Assembly (NCBI GenBank): GCA_965224105.1
Contig: CBDCYH010000002.1
Span: forward strand, 1,488,001-1,552,000
Direction of reading: 5' to 3'
DNA from: CBDCYH01 sp965224105
GTDB lineage: Bacteria > Bacteroidota > Rhodothermia > Rhodothermales > JABDKH01
DNA length: 64,000 bases
The notes beneath the pieces were generated by a model. The model worked only from the letters and a program-made list of their open reading frames with translations. It ran no database searches and was not told where the DNA came from. This document shows positions 34,895 to 42,829 of this stretch, piece by piece; the first letter of the stretch is position 1; the number at the start of each line of letters is the position of its first letter. The position numbers and the translations under genes were made by a program.

Positions 34895-36973
34895 GTGCGC
34901 TCCCTAGCCGTGCTTTTCATTTTTCTTTTGGCTACATCAGCGAACGCGCAACCGTGGGATCGGGAGATTTACACGATCCCGTTTGAGGACGAGTCAGCAA
35001 ACCCGTACCGGCATCCGCTGTTTGGCGGATACAACACGCCAACGCTTTCCTTCGGCGATGTGGACAACGACGGCGACCAGGACCTTTTCGTCCAGGATAC
35101 CTCCAACGAGCTGGCCTTCTTCGAAAATATCTCGACCGGCGGACCGCCGGACTTCCGACTGCGAACCTCCCAACTGGGTGGTGTCGAAATTTTTTCGTGG
35201 TTTGCAATCGCAGATATCAACAACGATGGCTACGCAGATATTCTTGCTGATGAGCCGTCTAACGCCATTCGCTACTACGAAAACGATGGATCCTCCTCTA
35301 TTTCATTCACCCTCAAGGCAGATACCCTAAGGGATACTAACGGCGTAACCATAAGCCCGGACCTGGCGTCCCGACCGGTCGTGCGGGACTTCGATTGCAA
35401 TGGCGAGTTGGATCTTTTCCTTGGGCGGCAAGATGGCACCATCTCGCGATTTGAGATGGATAATCTTACTCCTGAACGCATACCGGTATTTCAGTTCATT
35501 GAGGACAACTTTCAGAATATTCTGGTACTCGGTGGGTTTGGAAAAAACGGATCTGCGCATGGCGCAAATGCTATCGCCATCGGAGACCTGAACGGCGACG
35601 GATTGCCCGACCTCGTCTGGGGGGATTTCTTCGAACCGAGCCTCGTTCAATTTGTCAACACCGCTACCTGCGAGGCCTTTGACCTTGAGCGCACGGCAGA
35701 CACGCTGCAAACTGCAAGCGGCTACACCTTCCTGACCGGCGGATTGAATGCCCCGGAAATGGCAGACGTGGATTCCGATGGCGATGCTGACCTTGTTGTA
35801 GGCGTGCTCAGCAACAAGGCAACGGATGCAGTCCGTAACACATACTACTTCGAGCAATCAGGCTCCGGGCTGCAGCTCCTCAGCGACCGATGGATCGATG
35901 GTGTTGACGTTGGGAAAAAGAGTAAGCCAACTCTTGCCGATCTCGACAATGACGGCGACCTCGATCTGCTCATCGGCAATGACATCACCAGTGAGGGCTC
36001 CACAGGATCCCTGGTCTATTTTGAGAACACGGGTACATCTACCGACCCTTCCTATATCCTTGCCGATTCACTTTTTGCCAACGTCACGCATGGCTTTGGT
36101 CTTGCGCCAAGCTTCGGTGACCTTGACGGAGACGGAGACATGGACCTGGTTGTCGGTTCGTTCAGCGGTTTGATCGCGCTATATACCAACGTGGGTGATG
36201 CCACCGTATATGATTTCGAGCTGAGCACCCTGGACTTTACCGGAGTGGATGTGGGATCGGCGTCGGTGCCCGTGTTGACGGACCTGGATGCAGATGGAGA
36301 CCTGGACCTGGTTGTGGGCGAGTCCTCTGGCACTCTTAATTACTTTGAAAATATTGGCGATGCCACCACAGGCAACTTTGTGGAAGACGCTTCACTTTTT
36401 GCTGGAATAGATATCGGCCAGCGCAGTACCACTGCTTTTATGGATCTCGATCAGGACGGCGATTTGGATATGCTTGTGGGCACGCAGCGCGATGGCATCC
36501 GTGTTTTCACGAACACCGGTTCAGCCTCGCAGCCCGCCTTCGCCCCTGGAACCGACTTATCACTTTACACCCCGCGCGAGGCAGCACCTCTGGCGGCAGA
36601 TATCGACAACGACTCCGACGTCGACCTGATAATCGGCACAGACGGAGGTGGGTTGGTCTTCTATCGCAACAACCGAATTAAAACATCTGTTGTGGCGGAG
36701 CACCCAGACGCTACGGCATCCCTGCATCTGTATCCCAATCCAGTGACTATTAATCTAACTGTCGAAGTGCAGGTCATGACAGGAGTATCCGCCGCGGACA
36801 TTGACGTGCGACTGGTAGATGCACTGGGAAGGGTGGTAGCGAGTCGATTGCTCGTTCCGGGAAATGAACCGCGAACATTTGTTTTTCCCACCGCATCACT
36901 CACCGCCGGAGTATATTTTGTTACCGTCACAGGTGTCACCGCTCGACCCAGGAAATTCGTGAAAGTGGAATAG
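34895..36973 (+). CDS. VCBS/FG-GAP repeat surface protein with T9SS domain
   Basis: A 692-aa exported protein. GTG 34895 opens a good signal peptide (VRSLAVLFIFLLATSANAQ); the open frame extends upstream only by running through the previous gene. The body has about seven VCBS/FG-GAP calcium-binding repeats with DxDNDGDxDL cores (FGDVDNDGDQDLFVQD, LADLDNDGDLDLLIGN, FGDLDGDGDMDLVVGS). A T9SS type A tail follows (LHLYPNPVTINL, DALGRVVASRLL, AGVYFVTVTG). It is the third gene of a surface-protein cluster and overlaps the next start (TAGTG). Confidence 0.88.
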   Translation: MRSLAVLFIFLLATSANAQPWDREIYTIPFEDESANPYRHPLFGGYNTPTLSFGDVDNDGDQDLFVQDTSNELAFFENISTGGPPDFRLRTSQLGGVEIFSWFAIADINNDGYADILADEPSNAIRYYENDGSSSISFTLKADTLRDTNGVTISPDLASRPVVRDFDCNGELDLFLGRQDGTISRFEMDNLTPERIPVFQFIEDNFQNILVLGGFGKNGSAHGANAIAIGDLNGDGLPDLVWGDFFEPSLVQFVNTATCEAFDLERTADTLQTASGYTFLTGGLNAPEMADVDSDGDADLVVGVLSNKATDAVRNTYYFEQSGSGLQLLSDRWIDGVDVGKKSKPTLADLDNDGDLDLLIGNDITSEGSTGSLVYFENTGTSTDPSYILADSLFANVTHGFGLAPSFGDLDGDGDMDLVVGSFSGLIALYTNVGDATVYDFELSTLDFTGVDVGSASVPVLTDLDADGDLDLVVGESSGTLNYFENIGDATTGNFVEDASLFAGIDIGQRSTTAFMDLDQDGDLDMLVGTQRDGIRVFTNTGSASQPAFAPGTDLSLYTPREAAPLAADIDNDSDVDLIIGTDGGGLVFYRNNRIKTSVVAEHPDATASLHLYPNPVTINLTVEVQVMTGVSAADIDVRLVDALGRVVASRLLVPGNEPRTFVFPTASLTAGVYFVTVTGVTARPRKFVKVE

Positions 36974-37698
36974 TGGTTACCGTCTGGTTACTCCATGGTT
37001 TTTTGCAAGACGCATCCGCGTGGAATCGGCTGCGCGAGTCACTGAATTCCCGCTTCGGTGACGACGTTCGCATCAACGCTGAAGAAATCGTCGCACACGA
37101 GGACAGCACGCTTGAATCCTGGGCGCGCGGTTTTTGTGATACCGTTCCGCAACGGACAGAACAGAGGTTACTCGTTGGATATTCGATGGGTGGACGCCTC
37201 GCCATGCACGCATTGTTGGCCAAACCAGATTTGTGGGCGCATGCTATTCTTGTATCAGCCCATCCGGGGTCTGATGATGTAACCTGGCGGGCCTCTGCGA
37301 AAAGCCGTGACGAAGAGTGGGCGCACCGATTTGAATCTGAACCGCCTGAAGTTGTGCTTGCCGACTGGGGGGCACAGGTTCTGTTTAACCTATCAACCGG
37401 TGCTCGGAAACGTGTTGTGGACCCGGTTCAGGCAGCGCTGGATCTCAGACGATTTAGCAAGTCTGCGCAACCCAACCTGCTTCCCTTGTTGGCGGCGTTA
37501 CCGGTAGGGCTAACGTACGTGGTGGGAGAACAAGACGAATTATATCTAGCGGTCGCTGATCGGGTGGCTAAAGAAACATCTGCTTCAATTGAAGTGGTGC
37601 CGCATTCAGGGCATCGCGTTCCGTGGGATCAACCGGATGCTTTTTTCGCGATAGTATCTTCGGCAATTACTAAGTTGCTGTCGATTAGAAAACGGTAA
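36973..37698 (+). CDS. Alpha/beta hydrolase, MenH-like
   Basis: A 241-aa cytoplasmic alpha/beta hydrolase. The oxyanion-region motif is WLLHGFLQDASAW (residues 5-17), the nucleophile elbow is GYSMGGRLA (catalytic Ser near 70), and the likely catalytic Asp and His are in GEQDELY and PHSGHRVPW. The GYSMGGR elbow and size fit MenH (the SHCHC synthase of menaquinone synthesis), but no other men genes are nearby. The GTG start overlaps the preceding stop codon. Confidence 0.82.
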   Translation: MVTVWLLHGFLQDASAWNRLRESLNSRFGDDVRINAEEIVAHEDSTLESWARGFCDTVPQRTEQRLLVGYSMGGRLAMHALLAKPDLWAHAILVSAHPGSDDVTWRASAKSRDEEWAHRFESEPPEVVLADWGAQVLFNLSTGARKRVVDPVQAALDLRRFSKSAQPNLLPLLAALPVGLTYVVGEQDELYLAVADRVAKETSASIEVVPHSGHRVPWDQPDAFFAIVSSAITKLLSIRKR

Positions 37699-37707
37699 TC
37701 AGAAAAA

Positions 37708-38394
37708 ATGTCTACCATTTCCGAAGCCAACCTGAAATTCCTGAAAGAGCTGGAGCGGAACAACAACCGTGAGTGGTTCAACGCAAACAGGGATCGGTAC
37801 GAGAGTTCGCTGGAGAACGCGATTGATTTTGCGGATGCTCTGCTGGCAGGTCTCCGCAAGATTGACGATATCTCGACTGTGTCGGGTAAGAAATCTCTGC
37901 AGCGGATGTACCGGGACATCAGGTTTTCGAAAGACAAGAGACCGTATAAAGGTTACTGGGGAGGTGGTTTTACCCGGGCGACGGCTGCGCGTCGGGGTGG
38001 GTACTATTTTCGTGTTAAGCCCGGCGGCGAGAGTGTCGCGGCAGGGGGATTCTGGATGCCGAACAAGTCGGACCTAAGGCTCATCAGAAACCAAATAGAC
38101 GCGGACGCCGAACCACTCAGGAAGGTGCTCAAGTCCAGGACGTTCAGGCAGACGTTTGGCGAGCTGGAAGGTGAGCAGTTGAAGACGGCGCCCAAAGGTT
38201 TCCCTCGCGACCATCCGAACATCGACCTCCTCCGTTACAAATCGTTCATCATCAAGACCAATTTCTCCGACAAGGAGGTGGTGGCGGATGATTTTCCGAA
38301 AAAGGTAGTCGGCGCTTTCAAGAAGATGCAACCATTTCTGGATTGCATGACAGAGTATCTGACGACTGACCTGAACGGAGTTAGGCTGGTCTAG
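37708..38394 (+). CDS. DUF2461 / TIGR02453 family protein
   Basis: A 228-aa protein of the DUF2461 family. Family blocks visible are FLKELERNNNREWFNANRDRY at the N-terminus (quoted in part), RMYRDIRFSKDKRPYK in the middle and LRYKSFIIKTNFSDKEV towards the C-terminus. The function is not established. It follows the MenH-like gene by 9 bp and converges on the TPR gene. Confidence 0.9.
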   Translation: MSTISEANLKFLKELERNNNREWFNANRDRYESSLENAIDFADALLAGLRKIDDISTVSGKKSLQRMYRDIRFSKDKRPYKGYWGGGFTRATAARRGGYYFRVKPGGESVAAGGFWMPNKSDLRLIRNQIDADAEPLRKVLKSRTFRQTFGELEGEQLKTAPKGFPRDHPNIDLLRYKSFIIKTNFSDKEVVADDFPKKVVGAFKKMQPFLDCMTEYLTTDLNGVRLV

Positions 38395-38425
38395 CGCATC
38401 AAACGAAAACCGGTAGCGACGGGAC

Positions 38426-39832
38426 TTACTGTGAGTCCAGTCCCAGTTGTCGTTTCACTTTTTCGCTGAGGATGACGGGAAGTGCTTTGACGATCTCTTC
38501 CTTCTTGCGTGGATCAAGACCGAACGCCTTTTTCAACGACCAGAGTGATTCTTCGGAACGACCCAGAGCCAGCAGAGCTTTTGCTTTCTGCAAGTGAGCA
38601 CCGGCACATTCTGGTCCGAGTGCTACTGCTTTTTCGTATGCCTGGAGTGAGTCCTCGAAGAGGTCAGCTCCGTAGAGGCATTCCGCATAGTCGAGCCAGG
38701 CATCCCGGTTGGTGGGGTCGAGTTCGATTACCACACGGTAGGCTGACAGCGCGTGTTTCACTTTACCCAGTGCGGCTTCGGTGTCCGCCTTGGCGTACCA
38801 GAAGTCGCAAACTTGTGGGTTAAGTCTGAGTGCGCGGTTAAAGAATGATAGGGCTTCACGTCGGCTTCCAAGTGCATCGAAGCAGCATCCTAGTCCGTAC
38901 CATGCTTCTGCATAGTTGACGTTGCAATCCACCGCTTTCTTGAAGTGGGTGATAGCCTTGTGATATTCCTTCAACTCCTCGAAGGCAATGGCTATGTTGT
39001 AGAAGGTGGCTGCGTCGCCGCCTTCCAGTTCCACCACGCGTTTATAACTCTTGATTGCCTCGCGCAGCATGTTCATGTTCGCAAACGCATTCCCACAATT
39101 GTAGTGTGCGGAGGCAAACGAATCTTTGATGGCGATGGCCATCTCGTACGAGTCGACAGCTTTCTGATGTTCGCCGCATCGGTTGAGGACGATGCCTCTG
39201 TTGTACCAGGCGTCGTGTGAGTATGGGTCGACATCGATATGTCGATCGTAGGCCTCGATGCTTTCCTCGTTGCGTCCGAGTCGGTCGAAGCAATATCCCA
39301 ATTCGTACCAGACCTCGCTGTGCTCTGGGCTGAGTTCTGCGCAACGCGTGAAAGCGCGCACAGCCTCTTCCAGTCGCTCCATCCGCTCCAGCGTCACGCC
39401 GAGGTTGAAGAGCGCCTCATCGTTGGCCGGGTTGACGTCCAGCGCGTCGTTGTAGGCAGCCAGCGCGTCGTCCGACATTTCCAGTGTGTCGAGGGTGATC
39501 GCACGGTTCATCATGACCTCGGAGTCAACCGGGTTGATCTCCAGGGCGCGGTCGTAGGCCGCAAGCGCTTCCCTGTGCCGTGACAGGTTGTTGAGCAGGA
39601 TCCCCTTGCGAAGCCAGGAATCAGAAGAAAACGGGTACTGATCCAGTAGTCTTTCGATTACGCGCAGAGCATCTTCGAATCGGGTCTCTTCAAAATAGTA
39701 GTTCGCGATCTCCTCCAGCATCTCAGAATCGAAAAATGCTGACTCGCCGCGGGTCTCATACGAGGACACCAGCTCGTTCCGCCTGTTAGACTCAAATGAG
39801 TCTTCCGCGTCTTCGTAGTCGAAATCGAACAT
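38426..39832 (-). CDS. TPR repeat protein
   Basis: A 468-aa soluble, acidic protein of at least eleven 34-residue TPR units (for example HREALAAYDRALEINP, NEESIEAYDRHIDVDP, REALSFFNRALRLNP). There is no signal peptide or catalytic domain. TPR arrays mediate protein contacts, and this family is widespread in Bacteroidota. The gene is alone on the minus strand; its start faces the tmk region with about 220 bp between. Confidence 0.9.
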   Translation of the reverse strand: MFDFDYEDAEDSFESNRRNELVSSYETRGESAFFDSEMLEEIANYYFEETRFEDALRVIERLLDQYPFSSDSWLRKGILLNNLSRHREALAAYDRALEINPVDSEVMMNRAITLDTLEMSDDALAAYNDALDVNPANDEALFNLGVTLERMERLEEAVRAFTRCAELSPEHSEVWYELGYCFDRLGRNEESIEAYDRHIDVDPYSHDAWYNRGIVLNRCGEHQKAVDSYEMAIAIKDSFASAHYNCGNAFANMNMLREAIKSYKRVVELEGGDAATFYNIAIAFEELKEYHKAITHFKKAVDCNVNYAEAWYGLGCCFDALGSRREALSFFNRALRLNPQVCDFWYAKADTEAALGKVKHALSAYRVVIELDPTNRDAWLDYAECLYGADLFEDSLQAYEKAVALGPECAGAHLQKAKALLALGRSEESLWSLKKAFGLDPRKKEEIVKALPVILSEKVKRQLGLDSQ

Positions 39833-40051
39833 CCGTTGCGAATTGTTGTTGACTTGGAGGGTGATCCAGGGTCAGATTTAATCAGTATCCTGAGCACAGT
39901 AAATTTTGTGCCCTTTTGCATACCGTGCTCTTTTGGGGGCACTAGTATACACGGAGCACAACCCAGAAGCAAGGCATGTCGGGACTCTGTGCATGTCTCT
40001 GTAAACGGGATTTTTGGGGCAAATTGCTCGCCCTCCAACGAAATTCACTAC

Positions 40052-40678
40052 ATGCTGATTACTTTCGAAGGGATTGACGGCTGTGGGAAGTCTACTCAGA
40101 TAGCCTTGCTGGTAGCCGCCCTGCAATCCGCTGGGATTGAGCCCGTTGTGTGTCGCGAGCCGGGGGGCACGCCCGTGTCCGAACGGGTTCGCACGATGTT
40201 GTTGGATCCTGGGCTGGAAATATCCCCTTTCACGGAATTGCTACTGTTTTCTGCTGCTCGCTCGGAACTGGTCGACAAAGTCGTGCGCCCCGCACTGCGG
40301 GACGGCCGCATGGTAATCCTCGATCGCTTCTATGATTCCACCGTCGCATATCAGGGTGGCGGCCGCAATGCTGCCAGCATCGAGTGGTTGCAGGATTTCA
40401 ACGATAAGGTCACCCAGGGATTGGTGCCGAGCAGGACGTATTATATACGCATCCCTCCACACGTCGCAGTTGCCCGCCGTTTGCTGCGAGACGATCCAGA
40501 CCGGATGGAAAAAGCGAATACCGACTTCTTCGATCGCGTTGGCGCAGTCTACGACCAGTTGGCGAGCGAAAATCTCGACAGGTTTGTCGTTATAGATGGA
40601 ACAGCCTCGATTGCTGCAATTCAGGATGAGATCTGGAGGGATATTGAGGCACTTTCCGAATCCCTCCTGAGGAATTGA
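40052..40678 (+). CDS. tmk: Thymidylate kinase
   Basis: A 208-aa dTMP kinase, phosphorylating dTMP to dTDP. The P-loop is EGIDGCGKST (residues 6-15); the dTMP-site motif is DRFYDSTVAYQGGGR (DRF type). A lid segment RRLLRDDPDRMEKA follows. ATG 40052 matches the family start; the frame upstream to 39836 is not conserved-looking. The next gene starts 2 bp after its stop (TGATCATG). Confidence 0.96.
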   Translation: MLITFEGIDGCGKSTQIALLVAALQSAGIEPVVCREPGGTPVSERVRTMLLDPGLEISPFTELLLFSAARSELVDKVVRPALRDGRMVILDRFYDSTVAYQGGGRNAASIEWLQDFNDKVTQGLVPSRTYYIRIPPHVAVARRLLRDDPDRMEKANTDFFDRVGAVYDQLASENLDRFVVIDGTASIAAIQDEIWRDIEALSESLLRN

Positions 40679-40680
40679 TC

Positions 40681-41145
40681 ATGTCCCACATCGCACACAA
40701 AAACCTCGACGAGATAAGAGAACGTTTTTCTGATTTTCTGTCGGAGAGAAATCTGCGGAAAACTCCTGAGCGGATGGCGATCCTGGATTGTGTGTATAAC
40801 TCGCAGAAGCATTTTGACGCAGACGAACTCCTGGCCGAAATGAACGACCTCGGGGTGAGCGTGAGCAGGGCAACAATCTACAATACACTTGAATTGTTGA
40901 TTGACTGTAACCTGGTTGCAAGGCATCAATTTGGTGGAAAACAGGCCAAGTATGAGCCAGCATTTTCGTATTGGCAGCACGATCACCTGCTCTGCATCGA
41001 TTGCAACGAGCTATTTGAGTTTTGCGACCCCCGGATCCAGAGTATCCAGGAGATGGTAGGCGAGTTTTACAGCATGGACGTACATCAGCACTCGCTCACG
41101 CTATACGGGCGCTGCAGGAAACCCTCGTGCCCAAACAAACAGTAG
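40681..41145 (+). CDS. Fur-family metal-responsive repressor
   Basis: A 154-aa regulator with an N-terminal winged helix (about residues 8-85; RKTPERMAILDCVY, VSRATIYNTLELL) and a C-terminal metal/dimer domain. Metal-site residues are HDHLLCIDCNE (about 100-110), the DVHQHSL His pair and a CRKPSC zinc pair near the end. Without a structure I cannot separate Fur, Zur and PerR. It is in an operon with tmk. ATG 40681 was chosen; an overlapping TTG at 40675 is possible. Confidence 0.92.
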   Translation: MSHIAHKNLDEIRERFSDFLSERNLRKTPERMAILDCVYNSQKHFDADELLAEMNDLGVSVSRATIYNTLELLIDCNLVARHQFGGKQAKYEPAFSYWQHDHLLCIDCNELFEFCDPRIQSIQEMVGEFYSMDVHQHSLTLYGRCRKPSCPNKQ

Positions 41146-41204
41146 GATGTGGATTTATTAACATTGAAACTTCCTCTCTATACCGTATTTTGTTGGCCTT
41201 CTGA

Positions 41205-41621
41205 ATGCTGACTTCCGTTAAATATATTTCCATGCTGGCCGCTGTGTTTGTTCTGGCCGGATTCATTGGATTTGTCGATGCTGTACGGCTCGATTACGTG
41301 CGGATAAACGACGTGCGGAATGACTATAGCGTTGTGTGGAGGTCCAGCGTCGAAGAAGGAGTCCGGGCGTACGAAGTGCACCGGAAATCATCAGCAACGA
41401 ATGGCCAATTTGCGCTGGTAGGGACGGTGAACGCCCACGGTGTGGGGTTGGAATATGTTGTCAAGGACACGCAGCTGTTCAAGAATTCCAGCGAACTTGT
41501 TGAGTACCGGTTGCAGGTCGTTTATCAGAGCGGTGCCCGGCAGGTCCTGGCGCTAAAGACCGTGAATTACACTTCCACTGCGGTCCGGCGTACCTGGGGA
41601 AGCATCAAAGCGATGTTCTAA
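41205..41621 (+). CDS. Small exported protein, possible fibronectin III fold
   Basis: A 138-aa protein with a signal peptide (YISMLAAVFVLAGFIGFVDA). The short beta-rich body (DYSVVWRSSVEEGVRAYEVHRKSS, VEYRLQVVYQSG) has the look of one FnIII-like domain. I do not recognise a specific family. It lies 59 bp after the Fur-type gene and 7 bp before pyrR, so it may share their transcript. Confidence 0.7.
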   Translation: MLTSVKYISMLAAVFVLAGFIGFVDAVRLDYVRINDVRNDYSVVWRSSVEEGVRAYEVHRKSSATNGQFALVGTVNAHGVGLEYVVKDTQLFKNSSELVEYRLQVVYQSGARQVLALKTVNYTSTAVRRTWGSIKAMF

Positions 41622-41628
41622 CTATCGC

Positions 41629-42138
41629 ATGGAGACGTTGCTTCTCACGTCCGAACGTGTCGATCGAATAATCACCAGACTGGCATGTGAGGTGATCGAG
41701 CGCAACCGCGGTGTCGACAACATTCAGATAATCGGCATTGAGAAGAAAGGTGTCGAGGTTGCCAAACGAATAGCCGCCGCCATCATGGCTATGGAGAGCG
41801 TTTCTGTGGGGGTGACTCCGCTTGACGTGAGTTCTTTCCGCGACGATCGTTCAGTCGAGCGTGTTGCTGTGAACGGATCTGCAGGGCCTGATGTGACGGA
41901 CAAGGACGTCGTGCTAGTCGATGATGTTTTGTTTAGCGGGCGCACGGTACGGGCGGCACTGGACGCCGTGGTTCAATTCGGGAGGCCCCGTTCGATTCAG
42001 CTGCTTGTCCTGGTTGATCGCGGCCACCGGGCGTACCCCATACGCCCAGATTATGTAGGAAGGAAAATCCAAACGAAGGCGGAGGAGCGGATTGCCGTCC
42101 GCGTGGACGCTGCCTGTGCCGTCTTTTTGGAGGAATAG
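41629..42138 (+). CDS. pyrR: PyrR: pyrimidine operon attenuator / uracil phosphoribosyltransferase
   Basis: A 169-aa phosphoribosyltransferase-fold protein. The PRPP loop is VVLVDDVLFSGRTVRAAL (residues about 93-110), and the PyrR signature LVDRGHRAYPIRPDYVGR is intact. PyrR converts uracil and PRPP to UMP and, in many bacteria, binds pyr leader RNA. No pyr biosynthetic genes or leader are visible in this window. A 7-bp inverted repeat follows its stop codon. Confidence 0.94.
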   Translation: METLLLTSERVDRIITRLACEVIERNRGVDNIQIIGIEKKGVEVAKRIAAAIMAMESVSVGVTPLDVSSFRDDRSVERVAVNGSAGPDVTDKDVVLVDDVLFSGRTVRAALDAVVQFGRPRSIQLLVLVDRGHRAYPIRPDYVGRKIQTKAEERIAVRVDAACAVFLEE

Positions 42139-42147
42139 GCTCCCGCC

Positions 42148-42170
42148 TCACCTGAATTCAGTGCAGGTGA
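42148..42170 (+). terminator. Weak hairpin after pyrR
   Basis: TCACCTG and CAGGTGA form a perfect 7-bp inverted repeat with a 9-nt loop, 10 bp after the pyrR stop, but without a T tract. It may end the pyrR transcript or be a protein site. Confidence 0.4.
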
Positions 42171-42246
42171 AATCCCTACAATTCGTTCGCCTATTTCCCT
42201 ACATGGCGAGACTCCCGCTCTGTACAACGGGACGCGGTACCCGTCT

Positions 42247-42260
42247 ATAGTTTTAACTAT
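42247..42260. promoter_or_regulatory. Palindrome upstream of the nos cluster
   Basis: ATAGTT-TT-AACTAT is a perfect 6-bp inverted repeat 27 bp before the first nos-cluster start codon. It differs from the FNR/DNR box (TTGAT-N4-ATCAA). It could be an operator; its function is inferred from position only. Confidence 0.4.
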
Positions 42261-42286
42261 CTCTCAATTTATCACGGTGCACTAGC

Positions 42287-42787
42287 ATGCCCTCCAAATT
42301 CTCCATCAGTGGCGGTTACATCAAGATGTTATCGCTTTCAGTTTTTGTCGTAACCGCGTTCGCTCTAGCCGGCTGCGGCTCCAAGTCCGATTCTCCTTCG
42401 TCGTCTACCCCGCCAGCAGCTGCTACAGATCCGTCGGGACTTACCGCCGATGAGTTGGAAAATGGGATAGGCCCGGTTCGGACCGTGGAGCTTGGCGAAA
42501 TTGATCCTGCCATGGTCACCGAAGGTGCAGAGCTGTTCAAACTCAAGTGTAGCGCCTGCCACAAAATGGGCGAACGCTACATAGGCCCACAGCTGGACGA
42601 CGTGCTTAACAAACGCACAGCACCTTACGTGATGAATATGATGCTCAATCCGGAAGAGATGACGCAAAGACATCCGGAAGCACGCGCGTTGCTGGCCGAA
42701 TATGCTTCGCCCATGGCCAACCAAAGTCTAACCGTTACGGAAGCCAGAGCAATACTCGAGTATCTCCGCAGCGAAACAATCAATTAG
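42287..42787 (+). CDS. Lipoprotein cytochrome c of the nos cluster
   Basis: A 166-aa mono-haem cytochrome c with a lipoprotein signal (AFALAGC, lipid Cys 30; a start at Met14 is also possible). A Ser/Pro/Ala linker precedes the haem motif CSACH (88-92) and the YIGPQLDDV segment. A likely axial Met lies in EYASPMANQSL. Small cytochromes of this type open many clade II nos clusters and probably pass electrons to NosZ. It lies 42 bp before nosZ; the gap contains a run of nine C. Confidence 0.88.
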   Translation: MPSKFSISGGYIKMLSLSVFVVTAFALAGCGSKSDSPSSSTPPAAATDPSGLTADELENGIGPVRTVELGEIDPAMVTEGAELFKLKCSACHKMGERYIGPQLDDVLNKRTAPYVMNMMLNPEEMTQRHPEARALLAEYASPMANQSLTVTEARAILEYLRSETIN

Positions 42788-42829
42788 ATCCCCCCCCCAC
42801 TGTATCCAATACATTCCCGAGAAACCACA

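Noticed and set aside
36973..37698. Firm call of menH
   Set aside because: The fold and GYSMGGR elbow fit, but no other menaquinone genes are nearby and related hydrolases share these motifs.
41629..42138. PyrR-controlled attenuator in the window
   Set aside because: No pyr biosynthetic gene or leader RNA with the PyrR-binding pattern was found near pyrR.
42790..42798. C9 tract as a coding frameshift site
   Set aside because: It lies between genes, after the cytochrome stop codon and before the nosZ start, so no reading frame is affected.
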